From positions 77,286,669-77,350,668 of the forward strand of contig CM066988.1 in assembly GCA_033977485.1 (NCBI GenBank): a DNA stretch of 64,000 nt. The letters run 5' to 3'. Below are positions 23,730 to 34,971 of this stretch, piece by piece (position 1 is the first letter of the stretch; the number at the start of each line of letters is the position of its first letter). The DNA comes from Hydrangea macrophylla (Eukaryota; Streptophyta; Magnoliopsida; Cornales; Hydrangeaceae). The position numbers were made by a program, and so were the translations under genes. The notes under the pieces were generated by a model. The model worked only from the letters and a program-made list of their open reading frames with translations. It searched no databases and was not told where the DNA came from.

Positions 23730-25080
23730 TACAAAAAGGTGTCTCTACAGATAACATTACGTGCTATTGTTTTATTAGGTATATTGTTCAATCCAGGGTC
23801 AACCAATATTTTAACTGATGTTGAAGTCTTTGCCCTAGACAATGCCATGTAAAGCTATCCTTGAGAAAAAACAGGTTGTGGCAGATAAATTCCCACAAAG
23901 TCTAGTGTTTTCTCTTGTGCTTTATTTATTGTCATTGCAAGACATAGGCAAATAGGAAATTGAGTTCTGCAAAAAGAAAAAGTAATTGATTCATTTTCAG
24001 CAGGGAGAAGGGGGACTCTTGGTATAAAAACATGCTTGCCTTTGTGGACACCCACTACAATTTCAGCACCAATTAAGTTAGGCTCAAACGTTTTGCAAAG
24101 TATTCGTGTTCCATTACAAAGTCCCTTGAATGGATCAATATTTCACAACAAAATGATAGGGCAATTAACTTTGAGTTGCAAAATGTGTGGTGGAAAACCA
24201 CTTGGTGTCATACTATTAAAGAAATCTTCTTGCAACACATTTTGGGTTTCATCAATAGCACGATCAAACTCTTGCATTCAAACAAAACTCCAGAAAATGA
24301 CTCAATAAGCGTGTTACTTATTTGATCAACAAGCTCATTTATTGGAGTTAAGATTGCACGATTGATCATACTCTCAATACAATTTTCATAATTTTGAATA
24401 TCGGGAAAAGTCAATTTTGTCAACAAATTTACAGAATATTCATCTTCATACGGCAAAACCATTAAAGAAGGTAACACTATATAATCTTCCAGTATGGATG
24501 GTTCAGTGCCGTCGCCCACACATAGCCGAAACCCTGAAAAAGTAGGATTAAGCCGAGCTCTTAGGTTTTTGGTCAAATTTTGTAAGAGTATGCCAAAGGG
24601 GAGATTTAATCTAGGTTGCATCTATAGTTTGCTCGATGGTTGCCCTTGGCACAACTAGAAGGACTTGTCAAAAGTCAACTCTGAAAATAATTGCCTTTCC
24701 TCTAAATCTGTAATATGCGACCAAAGGCTTCAATTCCTCACCTTTTCATCATTGGCGCTTTGTCCTATATTATGAGTTTCGCAATGCACAAAAAGATAGC
24801 TAATCCATTCTGTTTGCTCATGTTACAAGAGCTATTTTCATCATCATTAATTGGGATCTTAAACCTTGAATGGGCAGTGCGCCCCTAAGCAATATCGAAG
24901 CAGCAACCCCAAAACTTTTCTGTGGCCAATGCTCTTTAACCCTTGGACCTTATAGTAGTAGGAAGTGCAAAATACAAGTAAGTCTTTCCTGAACTACCAG
25001 GGCCATCAATAAAGAAGACACAACCGCGGTCTGAAAGACTTGTCCTTAAAATGATGTCATATGCCTCTACGGCTGTCTAA
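23730..25080 (-). pseudogene. Helitron PIF1-type helicase domain (broken)
   Basis: From 25080 leftward on the minus strand: FFIDGPGSSGKTYLYFAL contains the Walker A P-loop (24981-25004; GSSGKT for the usual GGTGKT). Then come RTAHSRFKIPINDDENSSCN, KNLRARLNPTFSGFRLCVGDG (from 24208-24621), MINRAILTPINELVDQ, FIPRVPLLPAENES and LAMTINKAQEKTLDFVGIYL (23855-24055). It ends QPVFSQG, then ALSRAKTSTSVKIL. These are signature motifs of the C-terminal helicase of Helitron transposases, which would unwind DNA during rolling-circle transposition. Several stops and frameshifts occur. The helicase segment between the domain start and the P-loop is missing, replaced by other DNA. Confidence 0.9.
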
Positions 25081-25233
25081 CGAAAATTGCCACCCAACCA
25101 AACCCAACCAACTCAAAGGAAATTTGACAGGTTTGGTGGCTTGTTGGATGAGTCAAGGTTTTAGGAAGGCCAACCCAATTAGATTCAGTTCGGATATCGG
25201 TTTTACTCCTGCCACACCCGATTATACCCGACC
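25081..25233. other. Unidentified insert inside Helitron helicase, left part
   Basis: This stretch does not translate into helicase. Repeated CCAACC and CCCGA phrases occur (AACCAAACCCAACCAACTC). With 26870-27385 it forms one block of about 0.67 kb that is itself split by the solo LTR. The pre-insertion reading is ACCCGACC followed by CGACTCG. Confidence 0.5.
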
Positions 25234-25488
25234 TGATGAGGGCTGGTATTTGTAGAATATTGGCCCGATAAAGAATAGAATTTGTAAATCTTAGCCCTTT
25301 ATCTATGGTTTACTTGCATTTGTGCGATAATCTATCTCTTCACACAGTGATATATTTTTCCTTGGTATGTTGTTGTGTTTAGTGTCATTTTTATGTAGGT
25401 TTAGAAGCTGAATTTGATAACAGGTTGAAAAAGGATAGTTAAAAGAAACAAATAGGACATTTTAAGTTGCAAAGCAAGTCCCAATTGA

Positions 25489-25571
25489 TTTCCCACCTAT
25501 GGCAATCGATTACCAATCGATTACCATCCCTTACAATCCAATCGATTGCCTACACTTCCAATCGATTGGAC
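25489..25571. promoter_or_regulatory. CCAATCGATTGG-type palindrome cluster upstream of solo-LTR TATA
   Basis: There are five near-palindromes in 83 bp: CCAATTGATTTC, GCAATCGATTAC, CCAATCGATTAC, CCAATCGATTGC and CCAATCGATTGG. The TATA-like GTATATATAGG follows at about 25684-25695. The layout parallels the Copia-2 LTR, with different outer half-site bases. Confidence 0.6.
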
Positions 25572-26069
25572 GGGACTGCACAGTCAAACCTCTTTAATGG
25601 CGTAAGATCTTAGCAATCTCTGATTTGTGCGATGACCAACCATTACATTCTAAACACGGACACTCCTTGCTCATGGATATTGTAGTATATATAGGTGTGA
25701 GTGAGGGGAATCAAGGGTTAGCTCCTTTAACTATTGTTTTGTAGGCTTATTTGAGAGATTTTGTCATTCTACATATATTTCGAAGCTTTTGTACTCTATA
25801 TTCTAATTTCGTGATTCTATTCAAGTTTTGCTTATTCTGTTTTAATATTCTGAGATTATCAATTGTAGTTTCATTAGTTTTCCATTTAAATCTCCATTGT
25901 AATTCCAAATTTCATGCTTAATCCCATGTTTAGATTTGTTTATACTGGTATGTTTCAGTTTATGTATGATTCTGCACCTATTAGCATGCTAGAGTAGATT
26001 GTGGGTTGGGAACAATGTGATGAAACATTGTCTCCCAGCCATGCCATGTCTCAGAAAAGAAATCAATGG

Positions 26070-26190
26070 CAATCGATTGCAAACAGAACCCAATCGATTG
26101 CCATGGATTCCAAGCCAATCGATTGGTATCCTATACCAATCAATTGGGAGACATTCCTTGCCAATCGTTTGCTGTCTATGGCAATTCATT
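26070..26190. repeat. Second palindrome cluster of the solo LTR
   Basis: GCAATCGATTGC, CCAATCGATTGC, CCAATCGATTGG, CCAATCAATTGG, CCAATCGTTTGC and GCAATTCATTAG lie in 110 bp, downstream of the inferred transcription start. They are interspersed with repeated CATTG and CCATG phrases. Confidence 0.6.
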
Positions 26191-26869
26191 AGTAGGCACA
26201 TGTCTTGACCGAACCTTTACAGCATTCTTGTGACTTTTATTTCAAGAACTTAACCCAAATTGATTTCTAAAGTTCAAATTGCAAACAGATTTTGAAATAT
26301 AAGCTTTTAAACTAATTAACTCGATGAACATATATGATTAACATGTCGAATATCTCATACTTGATTTGTTAGCTATAGTACTTTATTATTTTAAATAGAA
26401 ACTATTTCATATCTTAAAGTAAGCAAGTTTATTCAACCTCTAGTGATGTACAATTTACATAACTAGTGTATAGATTCCTTAACTTAATCATTTTGAAATA
26501 GTGAATGCTAGAAAGGTAAAGCCCCATTCGTACGTTAATGCTATAACATGGTAGTGGTTGGGACAATGCAGATACACATGTTCCCAACACATTTTTATAT
26601 AAAGTGTTAAGTCAAAAGTCTCATTCAAGTGAATTCAGTTGTTCTATAATTTTAGTTAATTTAATTCAAATTGTGAAAATAGTTGGATTGTTAGAACCTC
26701 AACTTTAAAAAAAATCATCTTTCCTTTATTTTCCTTAGGTCTCAATCTAGAATTTCTTGTCCCCAATTTCCGTTCCTAGGGATATGATATGGTCTTATAA
26801 GTTTTTACTCGACGTGACCGTCTACACTTGGACGTACTCATAAGAGCACACACAATTTCGGTCGTGTCA

Positions 26870-27389
26870 TGACCCGACTCGAATTTAAGGAAAATCGTAT
26901 ATTACATGCCTGTGAATTGAATATGATATACAAATATTAAAATACATATACACACTTTCCCTTCTTTTCGATCAGATTTACTCTCTCTCTCTCTCTCTCA
27001 CATCTATTCTCTCACAGAAAAGAGTAAACCACCAACACTGTCCAGTTCTCTCTCTTCTCTTTCACCAAACACTAATGGCCTAACTCTCTCACCTCATCTC
27101 ATATTCTCATCGACGCAATTCACATAGTGGATGCGACGATGCCAATCTTCTTCGTTGCTATGAATATTCAAGTGGGCGACTATCGTTCGACGGCGAAGAT
27201 CAAGGCACTTCATATACATGAATACATGATAGATCTAGTTGTTTATCACTAATTCACTTTCCCTTGATTTTTTTTCGTTTATTTTGAATTAGTTCAGTGT
27301 AAATGTGTATCCTTTTCCCCTTATTCTTTATCTTTTTTTATTTATTTTTTTTTCCATTTTTGTGTTCTTGAATCTTCTATTCTGACAAC
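26870..27389. other. Unidentified insert inside Helitron helicase, right part
   Basis: Pyrimidine-rich, with a (CT)n run at about 26981-26999. No coding match. It resumes the block interrupted at 25233. Helitron coding restarts on the minus strand near 27580-27390. Confidence 0.4.
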
Positions 27390-29480
27390 ATCTATACATT
27401 ACTACATGGTAGATTTGGTAGTTTAGTTTTCTCTAGATGCAGTGGCAAGTTGATTACTGGAGGAAAGATATCATTGAGGTGGAGCCTAAAAATACGCCAA
27501 ATAACTTCAGGAGGTGACACCCATCTAGCTGACCGGAATCTTTCTATTTCATCCACTATTTTAGATTCATTTCCCATTCTCAGATGAATGCAATGTGATC
27601 ACGCCCTTTGTATATACATTTATATATAAAGATATTTGACTGCTTTAATTGTTGAACACATTTCTACATTCAAATGATAGTCAAATTTTGCAAGCAAATA
27701 TGGATTGTAAGGTATACCCATCAATTATCCAATAATTGGTGATGCACTCTAATTGGTTCAACATTATCGAGTCGTCTATAGATGGGATGAGAATCATTAC
27801 TTTGAGTTGTCGCTCACAAAAGTTTTTGGATAGTGGTTTTTGCATGATCTTATTTTTTTCATACACACATTGCTAGGATTAAGCACACCACAAGGACCAT
27901 GTAACATGTGCTTCCAAACAGCTTGGTATAGGTGAGGATTTTCCCTATCAGGAATTTCATCGCACACATAACTGTCAAATAAATCAGGAGATCTTATTTT
28001 GGATGCATTCTTGAGGATTAAAAGGAAATGGGCATGGGGTAAGCCTCTTTTTTGAAACTCAATGACATAGACATACGCTGTGACACATCCAAAAACTTGC
28101 TTTGTGAATAATTGTTGTTTAAAAAGCTCTAATTTTGCTCTAAAGACTCAAGTGACTAAATTAGGATGATTTTGAGCCTCTTCCACATGCAATAGTTCTT
28201 TTTGGATTTCTGGCCACGAGGGATTGCATGTCATGGTCAAAAATAAATCTAGCTTCCCAAAGCATTGGATAAAGTCATTGCGTCAATATACCTTTGATGC
28301 TTATCACGAGGACCACCAATGAAAGATGCAGGCATCATGACTTTCTACCCCACTCGCGCTCCATTTCATTCATCAACAGAGATGCAATCAATTATGTTTT
28401 GGTACATTTTAGCCCTTAATTAAAACTGGTTCAACCAGATGTAATCCAACCTAGAACTCTCTAATTTGACGTATATGTCGACAGCATATTGTTGCAAGAG
28501 TCGGCCACTGTGAAAAAGAATGGACTTGGAGTTTGGTCTCATTTTCAACTTATATGCATAATATTCTCCAGAAGAAACACAGTTATGATGCTTTTTCTGT
28601 CCTTGTTGCAACACTCTAAATTTGCAAAAAATTTACAACAAGATCAAAGGACTGGTTAAAAAGAAAAGCACCATGAATAAGAGCGGCAACAAGTTACCCA
28701 CGTGAAGCCTCTTGGCCTAACAATTGCTCTGCGGACTGGAACTGATTCAGATCAAAAGGTTGGTTGTGGGGTAGCTATCAAAAAACACTAATTCTTAAGG
28801 GTCATAACATGCGTAAAAATATTGGACTCGATGAATAAAGTCGGGTTTATTATGAACAACAATATGTCGTGTCGTTGAGTAGTCCTCGCCTGATTGCTCA
28901 ACCTAACTTGCAGCAACTTGAGAGGCAAGGGGTGCATTGTATACACGCTGTTCAAGTTCAACATTATCTTTAATAACAATTAAACGATCGCGAATATTAG
29001 GAATGTTAGAGAGCGAATGAAAAAAGGCAGAATACAAATTATTAACAAGAATTCCAACGATAATAGATATAATATTAGGATGCAAACGGTCACATCATTC
29101 GGCCCGATGTTGTATCAGTACATCAATATCAAAGAAGTAAAGTTGAAGATGTGAAAGATGGCCATCAGATGAAAGAAGTGCATTTAGAAAGTTATAAACT
29201 TAACCTTGCACCCTAAATGTGTAAATCCAGAATTTCTCCTATATAGGCCCTTATATATGTGACACCAAAAGACATAAAAGCAAATGTATTATTGTAAGTA
29301 TGGACATAGGTCATGAAATGTCTTGCAAGATCTAAAGAACTAGTGAACAATTCCCATAAAGCAGCAGGGGCATCATTGGATGCAAGCAGAACCCCTCCAT
29401 CTGAGCAACAAAACCCCTTTGGCTTAAGGTGGAAGCACTTCGCCTGGTAATAAGCACACGATCGAGTTTTCGGCAATATA
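27390..29480 (-). pseudogene. Helitron N-terminal domain and HUH Rep endonuclease (broken)
   Basis: From 29476 leftward: KPKGFCCSDGGVLLASNDAP with FAFMSFGV (N-terminal Helitron region), RVYNAPLASQVAAS near 28910, then VSSGEYYAYKLKMRPNSKSI and HSGRLLQQYAVDIYVKLES (28420-28614). Next comes DLFLTMTCNPSWPEIQ (about 28210-28255), VIEFQKRGLPHAHFLLIL with the His-hydrophobic-His metal motif at 28028-28036, and MLHGPCGVLNP (about 27880). DEIERFRSARWVSPPEVIWR at 27580-27500 follows. Rep would nick the donor strand and join ends. Multiple stops and frameshifts disable it. The order and spacing are normal for a plant Helitron. Confidence 0.9.
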
Positions 29481-29958
29481 TTAGCCTAACCAACTATGTT
29501 TTGAAGAGAAGATATTCCACGAAAAGGCCTAGACCGACGGTGAACAGAGTTGGTACAAACTATATTAACAATAGTAAAGATTAGATAGTCCAACATTGTA
29601 CAGTGCGAGTCCAATGTAGAGACCTAACTTGAACAATTGGTAAGAAGGAAACAGCAAATAATATCTGTACCACTGGATCCAATAATTTCAGTACTAGGAA
29701 TTGAGATCCTTTTAGTTTTTGTAGATCAAAGAAATTTGAAAAAGTTAAAAGGAAAGAAATGATCTATGTAGGATAACATTTGAAATAAACTCGACCTCTA
29801 ACAAGTCAAAGATGCTCCTCGACATAATCCTAAAGGAAAAAAAATCCTCCCTTACCATTGTCTACATTGCCATGCTACAGAGAATCTTTCTTGCACATAG
29901 TGGATTGGCAACTTTATAATCAATAGCCTCAATCTTTTTTTTTTCTAAAGGCAGTTGT

Positions 29959-29981
29959 CCCCCCCCCCCCCCCCCCCCCCC
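29959..29981. repeat. Poly-C tract (23 C)
   Basis: An uninterrupted C run stands in otherwise AT-rich DNA. It could form an i-motif or, on the other strand, a G-quadruplex. Such runs are also error-prone in assembly. Confidence 0.85.
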
Positions 29982-32076
29982 TCTTTCGGAGGTAAATGTG
30001 CCTAATAATCAATTCACCATGTTTGTGAATCCCATAGAAGTAACAAGATGAATAAATTAGAAGTTAAAGAGGAAGCACATGGGGAGCAACAAACATAAAA
30101 GGATTAGTATTAATGACACAGAGTCCAAGAAATAGATGAAGGATTCCAAACATTCCAAGGAGCAAGTTTCAGAGACTACATGATTTTGTGTAAAAAATTC
30201 CAAAGGGCTAGAACACATTCACCACTGCTACTACTCCCAACCTCAAATAATCCCCTCCACCTCTTAGGGAGAGGAGGTGAATATATGCAGTGCGTATTCT
30301 CCATTATACGTCACACATAAGGAATATAAATTGAGCTGTACTTGAAGAATAGACAATGGAATTGTTTAGTGGTTAGAAGAGCAAGAAAATGGTAGAGACT
30401 ATAAATATAACCTTACCAGCCAGTTATTCACACGGCCATGGGCATGATTCGAAGTCTCTCCCGACATTTGACAAAAAAAAATCTCCCAAAAGTGTAAGCA
30501 TTGCACTTTGACATTTAAATTAAAATTAAACATAACTGATGAATTAAATTTACCTTAGTTGAATATGCACTGGGATTAGCTTCCAACAGAATAAATAGTG
30601 TAAACATATCATCAGACACTACCTTAGAAATTAGATGAGAGCAACAATAAAGGCCCACCCAAAAAATTGCCTAGGTACGCATGAATTGGAATTAGCCATG
30701 TAGATTGACCAACAAAAGCTTCAAAATACAAGAATTGTAAATGACAAGAATTGTAAAAATACTATATTCTCATGTAGTATATTCAATAATGAAAGCTTAA
30801 ACAATTTTATTAATTTTGGCTAGGTTTATTTATATATATAAAGGGGGTAACTATTTAAAAAAAGAACTGGTAAAAATGTATAGAAAAGGCGTTCAAAAGC
30901 TATAACCAAAAAAAACAAGGAAAAAAATGAGGGGGCTCAAAACTTGCCCTCTAGTATTCTAGAATACTACTATAGAGGCTATTATATTGCTACAAATCCA
31001 CAAATTTTTTAGAACTACTTTAATCAACTAAACAGAAGTCTAATACAATACTAAGGCTCAAAATGTAAGATAAATATCCACAAATGTTAGACTTTAAATG
31101 TAGACGTTATCTCACAATCACAATCCACAATCTTTAAAAAGGGAAAATGAAGAGAAAAATAGGAAGACAAAGAGAATAAGTAATGAAATAAGTTAAACGT
31201 TTGAATTTTGTGAGTTTCTCTACTTCCTTTAATCTTACTTTTTATTTATAAGACTTTCTAATTTTGAATGTTCTTTAAGCTTGGAGGAAAATATAAGGGC
31301 AAAATACCAAAGGGGATTGGTTTTGCATTTTCCTTATTATTTTTTGTTTCCCAGTTTTTTCTAGAAACATCAAACCAAACAAAGCCATAAGAAAACAAGC
31401 ATGCAACCAACCATTTAGTCACTCCAAAGGTGAGCACATACCATATTTACACATACATTATGTTGTCTAAATAATGTTTTCCACCTCATCATGCCAAATA
31501 CAACTATCAATTCTCTATATGATACAGGTAAAAATCACACAAGACAAAGTATGGAAAGAATAGGCACAACCACTGTTACATAAATACAAATTCATTGGGA
31601 ATAAGAAGAGTAAAAACATTTTGGCTAAGGATCCAAGGATAAGAAGGTGTTGGACCAAAATGATTGATTTTCTTAGAAGTTAAAGGTTGTTAATAATTCC
31701 CAAACCAAACATGCAACCAATGAAGCAACTAAAGAGGTATTTTTAGTGTTGTTTGGGTACAATCAATTTTCGTCCATATATATGGCAGTCCGTCTACCGC
31801 CAAAAGCAGTTGGCATATTTGATCCCAATTGATATTTGAACCCAAGGTGGTCATGTTAAATTATTCCTAGGATGCTCCGCATAATCTCTATCTTTTAAAA
31901 GCACAAAGGACCCTAAAATGTATGAATGTAAGAAGAAGAAGATTAAGAATAATAAGGAGTCCAAAAGATTGGAAAAACGTCGGATTTCATGCTCTCCAAC
32001 AACAACTCCTTACATTAACATTAAAAACAAATACATTTACACAATATTTTGACTTATTTAAACCCAAAAGCCAACA

Positions 32077-32113
32077 CCCCCCCCCCCCCCCCCCCCCCAC
32101 CACACACACACAC
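32077..32113. repeat. Poly-C tract (22 C) followed by (CA)n
   Basis: C-run 32077-32098, then ACCACACACACACACA. This is the second long C tract within 2.2 kb. Confidence 0.85.
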
Positions 32114-32351
32114 ACAAAAAGCGTTTATTTGAATTGGCTCCTAACAAAAACAAAAAAATTAATGTGCAAGTCAGAAGAAACCTTAGTTACATCCGAAAGT
32201 TTTTGGCAAATGAAATGAATGATTTAAGGTGGTTCTTCTTCTCCTTGTTCAGCTTTACGGTTAAAAAAAGTGCTTTTATCTTTTCTCTAGGGAATATGCC
32301 TAGGTAAGAAAGACACTTACAAAAAAACCAAAATAACTTTCTTGCAATCGC

Positions 32352-32593
32352 AATAGGTCTCCATGGAGAAAAAGAGAAGTAATTTCATTTTGAACACACC
32401 ATCATAAAAATCATTTGACAACCATCATATTTTGAATAGACCAGCTTTCAAAAAATCATAATACAACCTTTAAATAGGTCTCCATGGAGAAAAAGAGAGA
32501 AGTAATTTCATTTTGAACACACCATCATAAAAATCATTTGACAACCATCATATTTTGAATAGACCAGCTTTCAAAAAATCATAATACAACCTT
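32352..32593. repeat. Tandem duplication, two 121-bp units
   Basis: AATAGGTCTCCATGGAGAAA starts at 32352 and again at 32473. The copies are almost identical (GAGAAG versus GAGAGAAG), so the duplication is recent relative to the decay of the Helitron. Confidence 0.9.
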
Positions 32594-32926
32594 AAATACT
32601 TTTAACCAAAACACTCAGCAAGCACACAAAGTCATGTATGTTAAATCAAAACCCAAACTTTTTCTTCCCTCTTTTTGTGGTTTCTAAAAAAAATCATAGT
32701 TCATTTGGACAACAAAGAAAGGACCAGAAAAGAACTTCTGCAAAATTTGAACCACATCAAAACCCTAACTTGAAAACACCTTTAATCTGTACATATCATG
32801 TGTTTAAACAACCAAAAAGGGCTAGAAAATCCTACAATTTGATGACTTAAGAGTTATTGACTTATTATTCACCTTCTCGTTAAACCATCACCTCCCCTTT
32901 ATTTCAGTAGTTTTTTTTAATAAAGA

Positions 32927-33117
32927 AACCCTAATTTCAAAATACCCTAATTTTTTTTTTACAACAATGAACAATCAAATAAGAAGAAATAAACCCTAAT
33001 TTCAAAATACCCTAATTTTTTTTACAACAATGAATGATAAAATAAGAAGGAATAAGCCCTAATTTCAAAACACCCTAATTTTTTTTACAACAATGAATGA
33101 TCAAATAAGAAGGGGAA
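32927..33117. repeat. Tandem triplication, about 63-bp units
   Basis: Three units each begin with an AARCCCTAATTTCAAAA phrase, contain a second CCCTAATTTTTTTT and end CAACAATGAAYRAT-AAATAAGAAG. Unit starts are near 32927, 32991 and 33054. Confidence 0.9.
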
Positions 33118-33309
33118 AAAACCCTTTAAAAAAGTTGGAAGTAGTGCGTTGATGGTTGGATTCCACAACCTGAGAGAAGAAGCATAAGATGAGTAAGAGA
33201 TGCTTTGAAAGAATACTCACCTGTCACGTCGAGGTAGGTGCAGAGAGTTAGCTACTGGGGAGATTCACTAGAATGGTAATGGTAGTCTTCATCTTTCTCC
33301 ACTTTCTAT

Positions 33310-33343
<34 letters not shown>

Positions 33344-33596
33344 ATGAAATTGAGAATTGATACACAGCCTTCCTAATTTTTATGATGTGATTACTCTGCC
33401 AATGTTTACATAGGACGAGCCCATATCTTAGTCTCCAATGTTCACATGCAATGGCCCCACTTCTTGGTCTTATACACGTCAAAGAGGGAAAAGGTGATAG
33501 TTTACCAGAGTTAAAAGGTCAAAAAGAGAAACAAAAGGGTAAAGAAGTCAATACACTATAAACATCTACAATGGTTTCACTGTTCATTGTCATATT

Positions 33597-33619
33597 CTCT
33601 TCTTATATAGTAATAGAGA
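33597..33619 (-). other. Candidate Helitron 5' terminus
   Basis: The minus strand reads TCTCTATTACTATATAAG. This resembles the common plant Helitron start (TC followed by a TATA-rich tract). It is the only such signal beyond the N-terminal coding region in the right direction. The flanking base is T, not A. Confidence 0.5.
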
Positions 33620-34111
33620 AACTCTTTTTTTTTTTTCATTTTTCTTTTTATGGGTCAAACATGCAAATTAGCTTGCCCAAGTTTGTGGTCATGTATGTTT
33701 GAGTGGCCATGTATCTTGGAGTATAGCTTGATAATTAAATAAATTCAAAATTCAAGTTTGAGGTTTGCTTGTTTATTAAACAAGTCTAAAATTTATGTTT
33801 GATTTTTTCTCGTATAAATTCTAGTCTGTTTGATAACATTTGTCAAAGCCTGACATTGGCTCGTATAAAGGAGTCGAGCTCATGTATCTTCTAGACCTAT
33901 TTAGTTTTATACTGTAATAAATAGATGTATGTTTTTGTGAGCCATATTAAAACATGTTCACTAGCTCTCGAGCTGAGCTCATGTGTGCTTGAGCTTCACT
34001 CACTCATTAAACGAGTCTGATATCTAGACTTGAGCTTGACTTATTTGTTAAATGAGTTGATCCTTTATCAAACATGTTTGCGGGAGCTTTTTAACCGCTT
34101 GGATTGTATAC
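33620..34111. other. Spacer with CGAGCT-type degenerate repeat
   Basis: No gene. 33850-34070 contains diverged repeats of GAGCTCATG, CTTGAGCTT and TTAAACGAGT phrases, a pattern of common dispersed plant repeats. A T-run is at 33627-33639. Confidence 0.4.
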
Positions 34112-34300
34112 AACCCTAGTCAACAGGCTCGCCCTACCGCCAAAGATGGAAGGAACGCACAACATTTTCCATATTAGCATGTTGAGGAAATGTACCCATA
34201 ACTCAACACACAAAATTGGTCTTGAAGACATTGAAGCAAATGACAATGTGACATAAAACAAAGGATCAGTGCGGATCATAGATCAAGGAATGAAGAAGCT
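34112..34300 (+). pseudogene. Old gypsy relic: 3' end of pol (copy 1)
   Basis: The translation shows LALPPKMEGTHNIFHISMLRK, then VRIIDQGMKKL. This is the integrase C-terminal/chromo-like tail that the intact chromovirus at 53850-54040 also encodes. Everything upstream of it is lost. It is followed by a polypurine tract (AAGGGGTGGA, 34370-34379) and LTR-A, so it is the end of an element whose body is gone. Confidence 0.85.
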
Positions 34301-34457
34301 GGGAAGCAAGCATTTTTGCTCCTTTTTTTTAATACTACTTCGCTCTAATTTCGGGGATGAAATATTTGATAAGGGGTGGATAATGTAATACCCTGTATTT
34401 TTTAATGTATATATATACTCCTATTATTTTCCTTGTCTTTGGTAAGGCTGAGAGCTT

Positions 34458-34612
34458 AATCAATTGGACCGTTTCCACAATCGATTAACACTATTGGTGT
34501 TTTAATCGATTGCATTCTTGCTGACCTAACCCCAATCGATTGGCCTTTTACCAATCGATTGTCTCTTAACCATCTAATCCCAATCAATTGGATCTAAGCC
34601 CAATTGATTGGA
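34458..34612. promoter_or_regulatory. CAATCGATTG palindrome cluster in LTR-A U3
   Basis: Eight or so sites occur, including TCAATTGGACC-like, ACAATCGATTAA, TTAATCGATTGC, CCAATCGATTGG, CCAATCGATTGT, CCAATCAATTGG and CCAATTGATTGG. The cluster ends 59 bp before the TATA box at 34671. LTR-B has the equivalent cluster at 45131-45283. Confidence 0.65.
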
Positions 34613-34903
34613 CATGAGCAGAATGTGCTCACCAAGTTTGGGTTGCGTGGCCACAGTTTGTCCCCCTCCCCTATATATACCCCTCCCTCTATACTTATAT
34701 ATGTATATATATTTGGTTTGGGTGTGTTAGAGAGATGGAGAGATATGCACACTCATAGATAAATACATACACTCATACATATATATACTATATAAATACA
34801 CCTATACATACTCTAGGGTATAAGAGGAGGAGACAGAAGAGAAGCAGAAGAAGAAGAAAAGAAAATAGAAAAGAGGCAGAGAGAGAAAGAGACAGACAAG
34901 AAG

Positions 34904-34905
<2 letters not shown>

Positions 34906-34967
<62 letters not shown>
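34906..34967. repeat. (GA)n microsatellite
   Basis: About 30 GA units lie in the transcribed leader of LTR-A. The homologous place in LTR-B (about 45590-45610) has only a short purine tract, so the run expanded after the LTRs separated. Confidence 0.9.

Positions 34968-34971
<4 letters not shown>

Larger units (their letters stand above)
25229..26874 (+). mobile_element. Solo LTR (1636 bp) related to the NA-1 LTR
   Basis: The body 25234-26869 starts TGATGAGG and ends GGTCGTGTCA. The flanks CGACC (25229-25233) and TGACC (26870-26874) match but for one C-to-T change. Length (1636 versus 1631 bp) and terminal text (CTACACTTGG, then a run to GTGTCA) resemble the NA-1 3' LTR. There is a palindrome cluster of CCAATCGATTGG type (25489-25571), then a TATA box near 25684. 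A second cluster lies at 26070-26190. There is no internal region, as after recombination between two LTRs. Confidence 0.75.
29481..33596. other. Helitron 5' region, no coding recognised
   Basis: AT-rich, with low-complexity tracts (poly-C at 29959 and 32077, (TC)n at 33313-33342) and two tandem arrays (32352-32593, 32927-33117). Short open frames in either strand have no recognisable motif. It probably holds the upstream promoter and any captured DNA of the Helitron. Confidence 0.45.
19548..33619 (-). mobile_element. Large decayed Helitron (Rep-helicase plus RPA-like gene)
   Basis: The minus strand encodes, in order, a Helitron N-terminal region and HUH Rep (29480-27390), a PIF1-type helicase (25080-23730) and an RPA-like single-strand-binding protein (23240-20960). 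The 3' end shows hairpin TGTGC-AAC-GCACA followed by CTAG then T (19548). A candidate 5' end TCTCTATTACTATATAAG is at 33619. The span is 14.1 kb, or 12.4 kb without the solo LTR inserted at 25234-26869. All coding parts have stops and frameshifts. The 5' flank base is T rather than the usual A, so that boundary is less certain than the 3' one. Confidence 0.82.

Noticed and set aside
32930..33080. CCCTAA words as interstitial telomere repeats
   Set aside because: Each CCCTAA is isolated within a 63-bp unit; no consecutive TTTAGGG heptamers.
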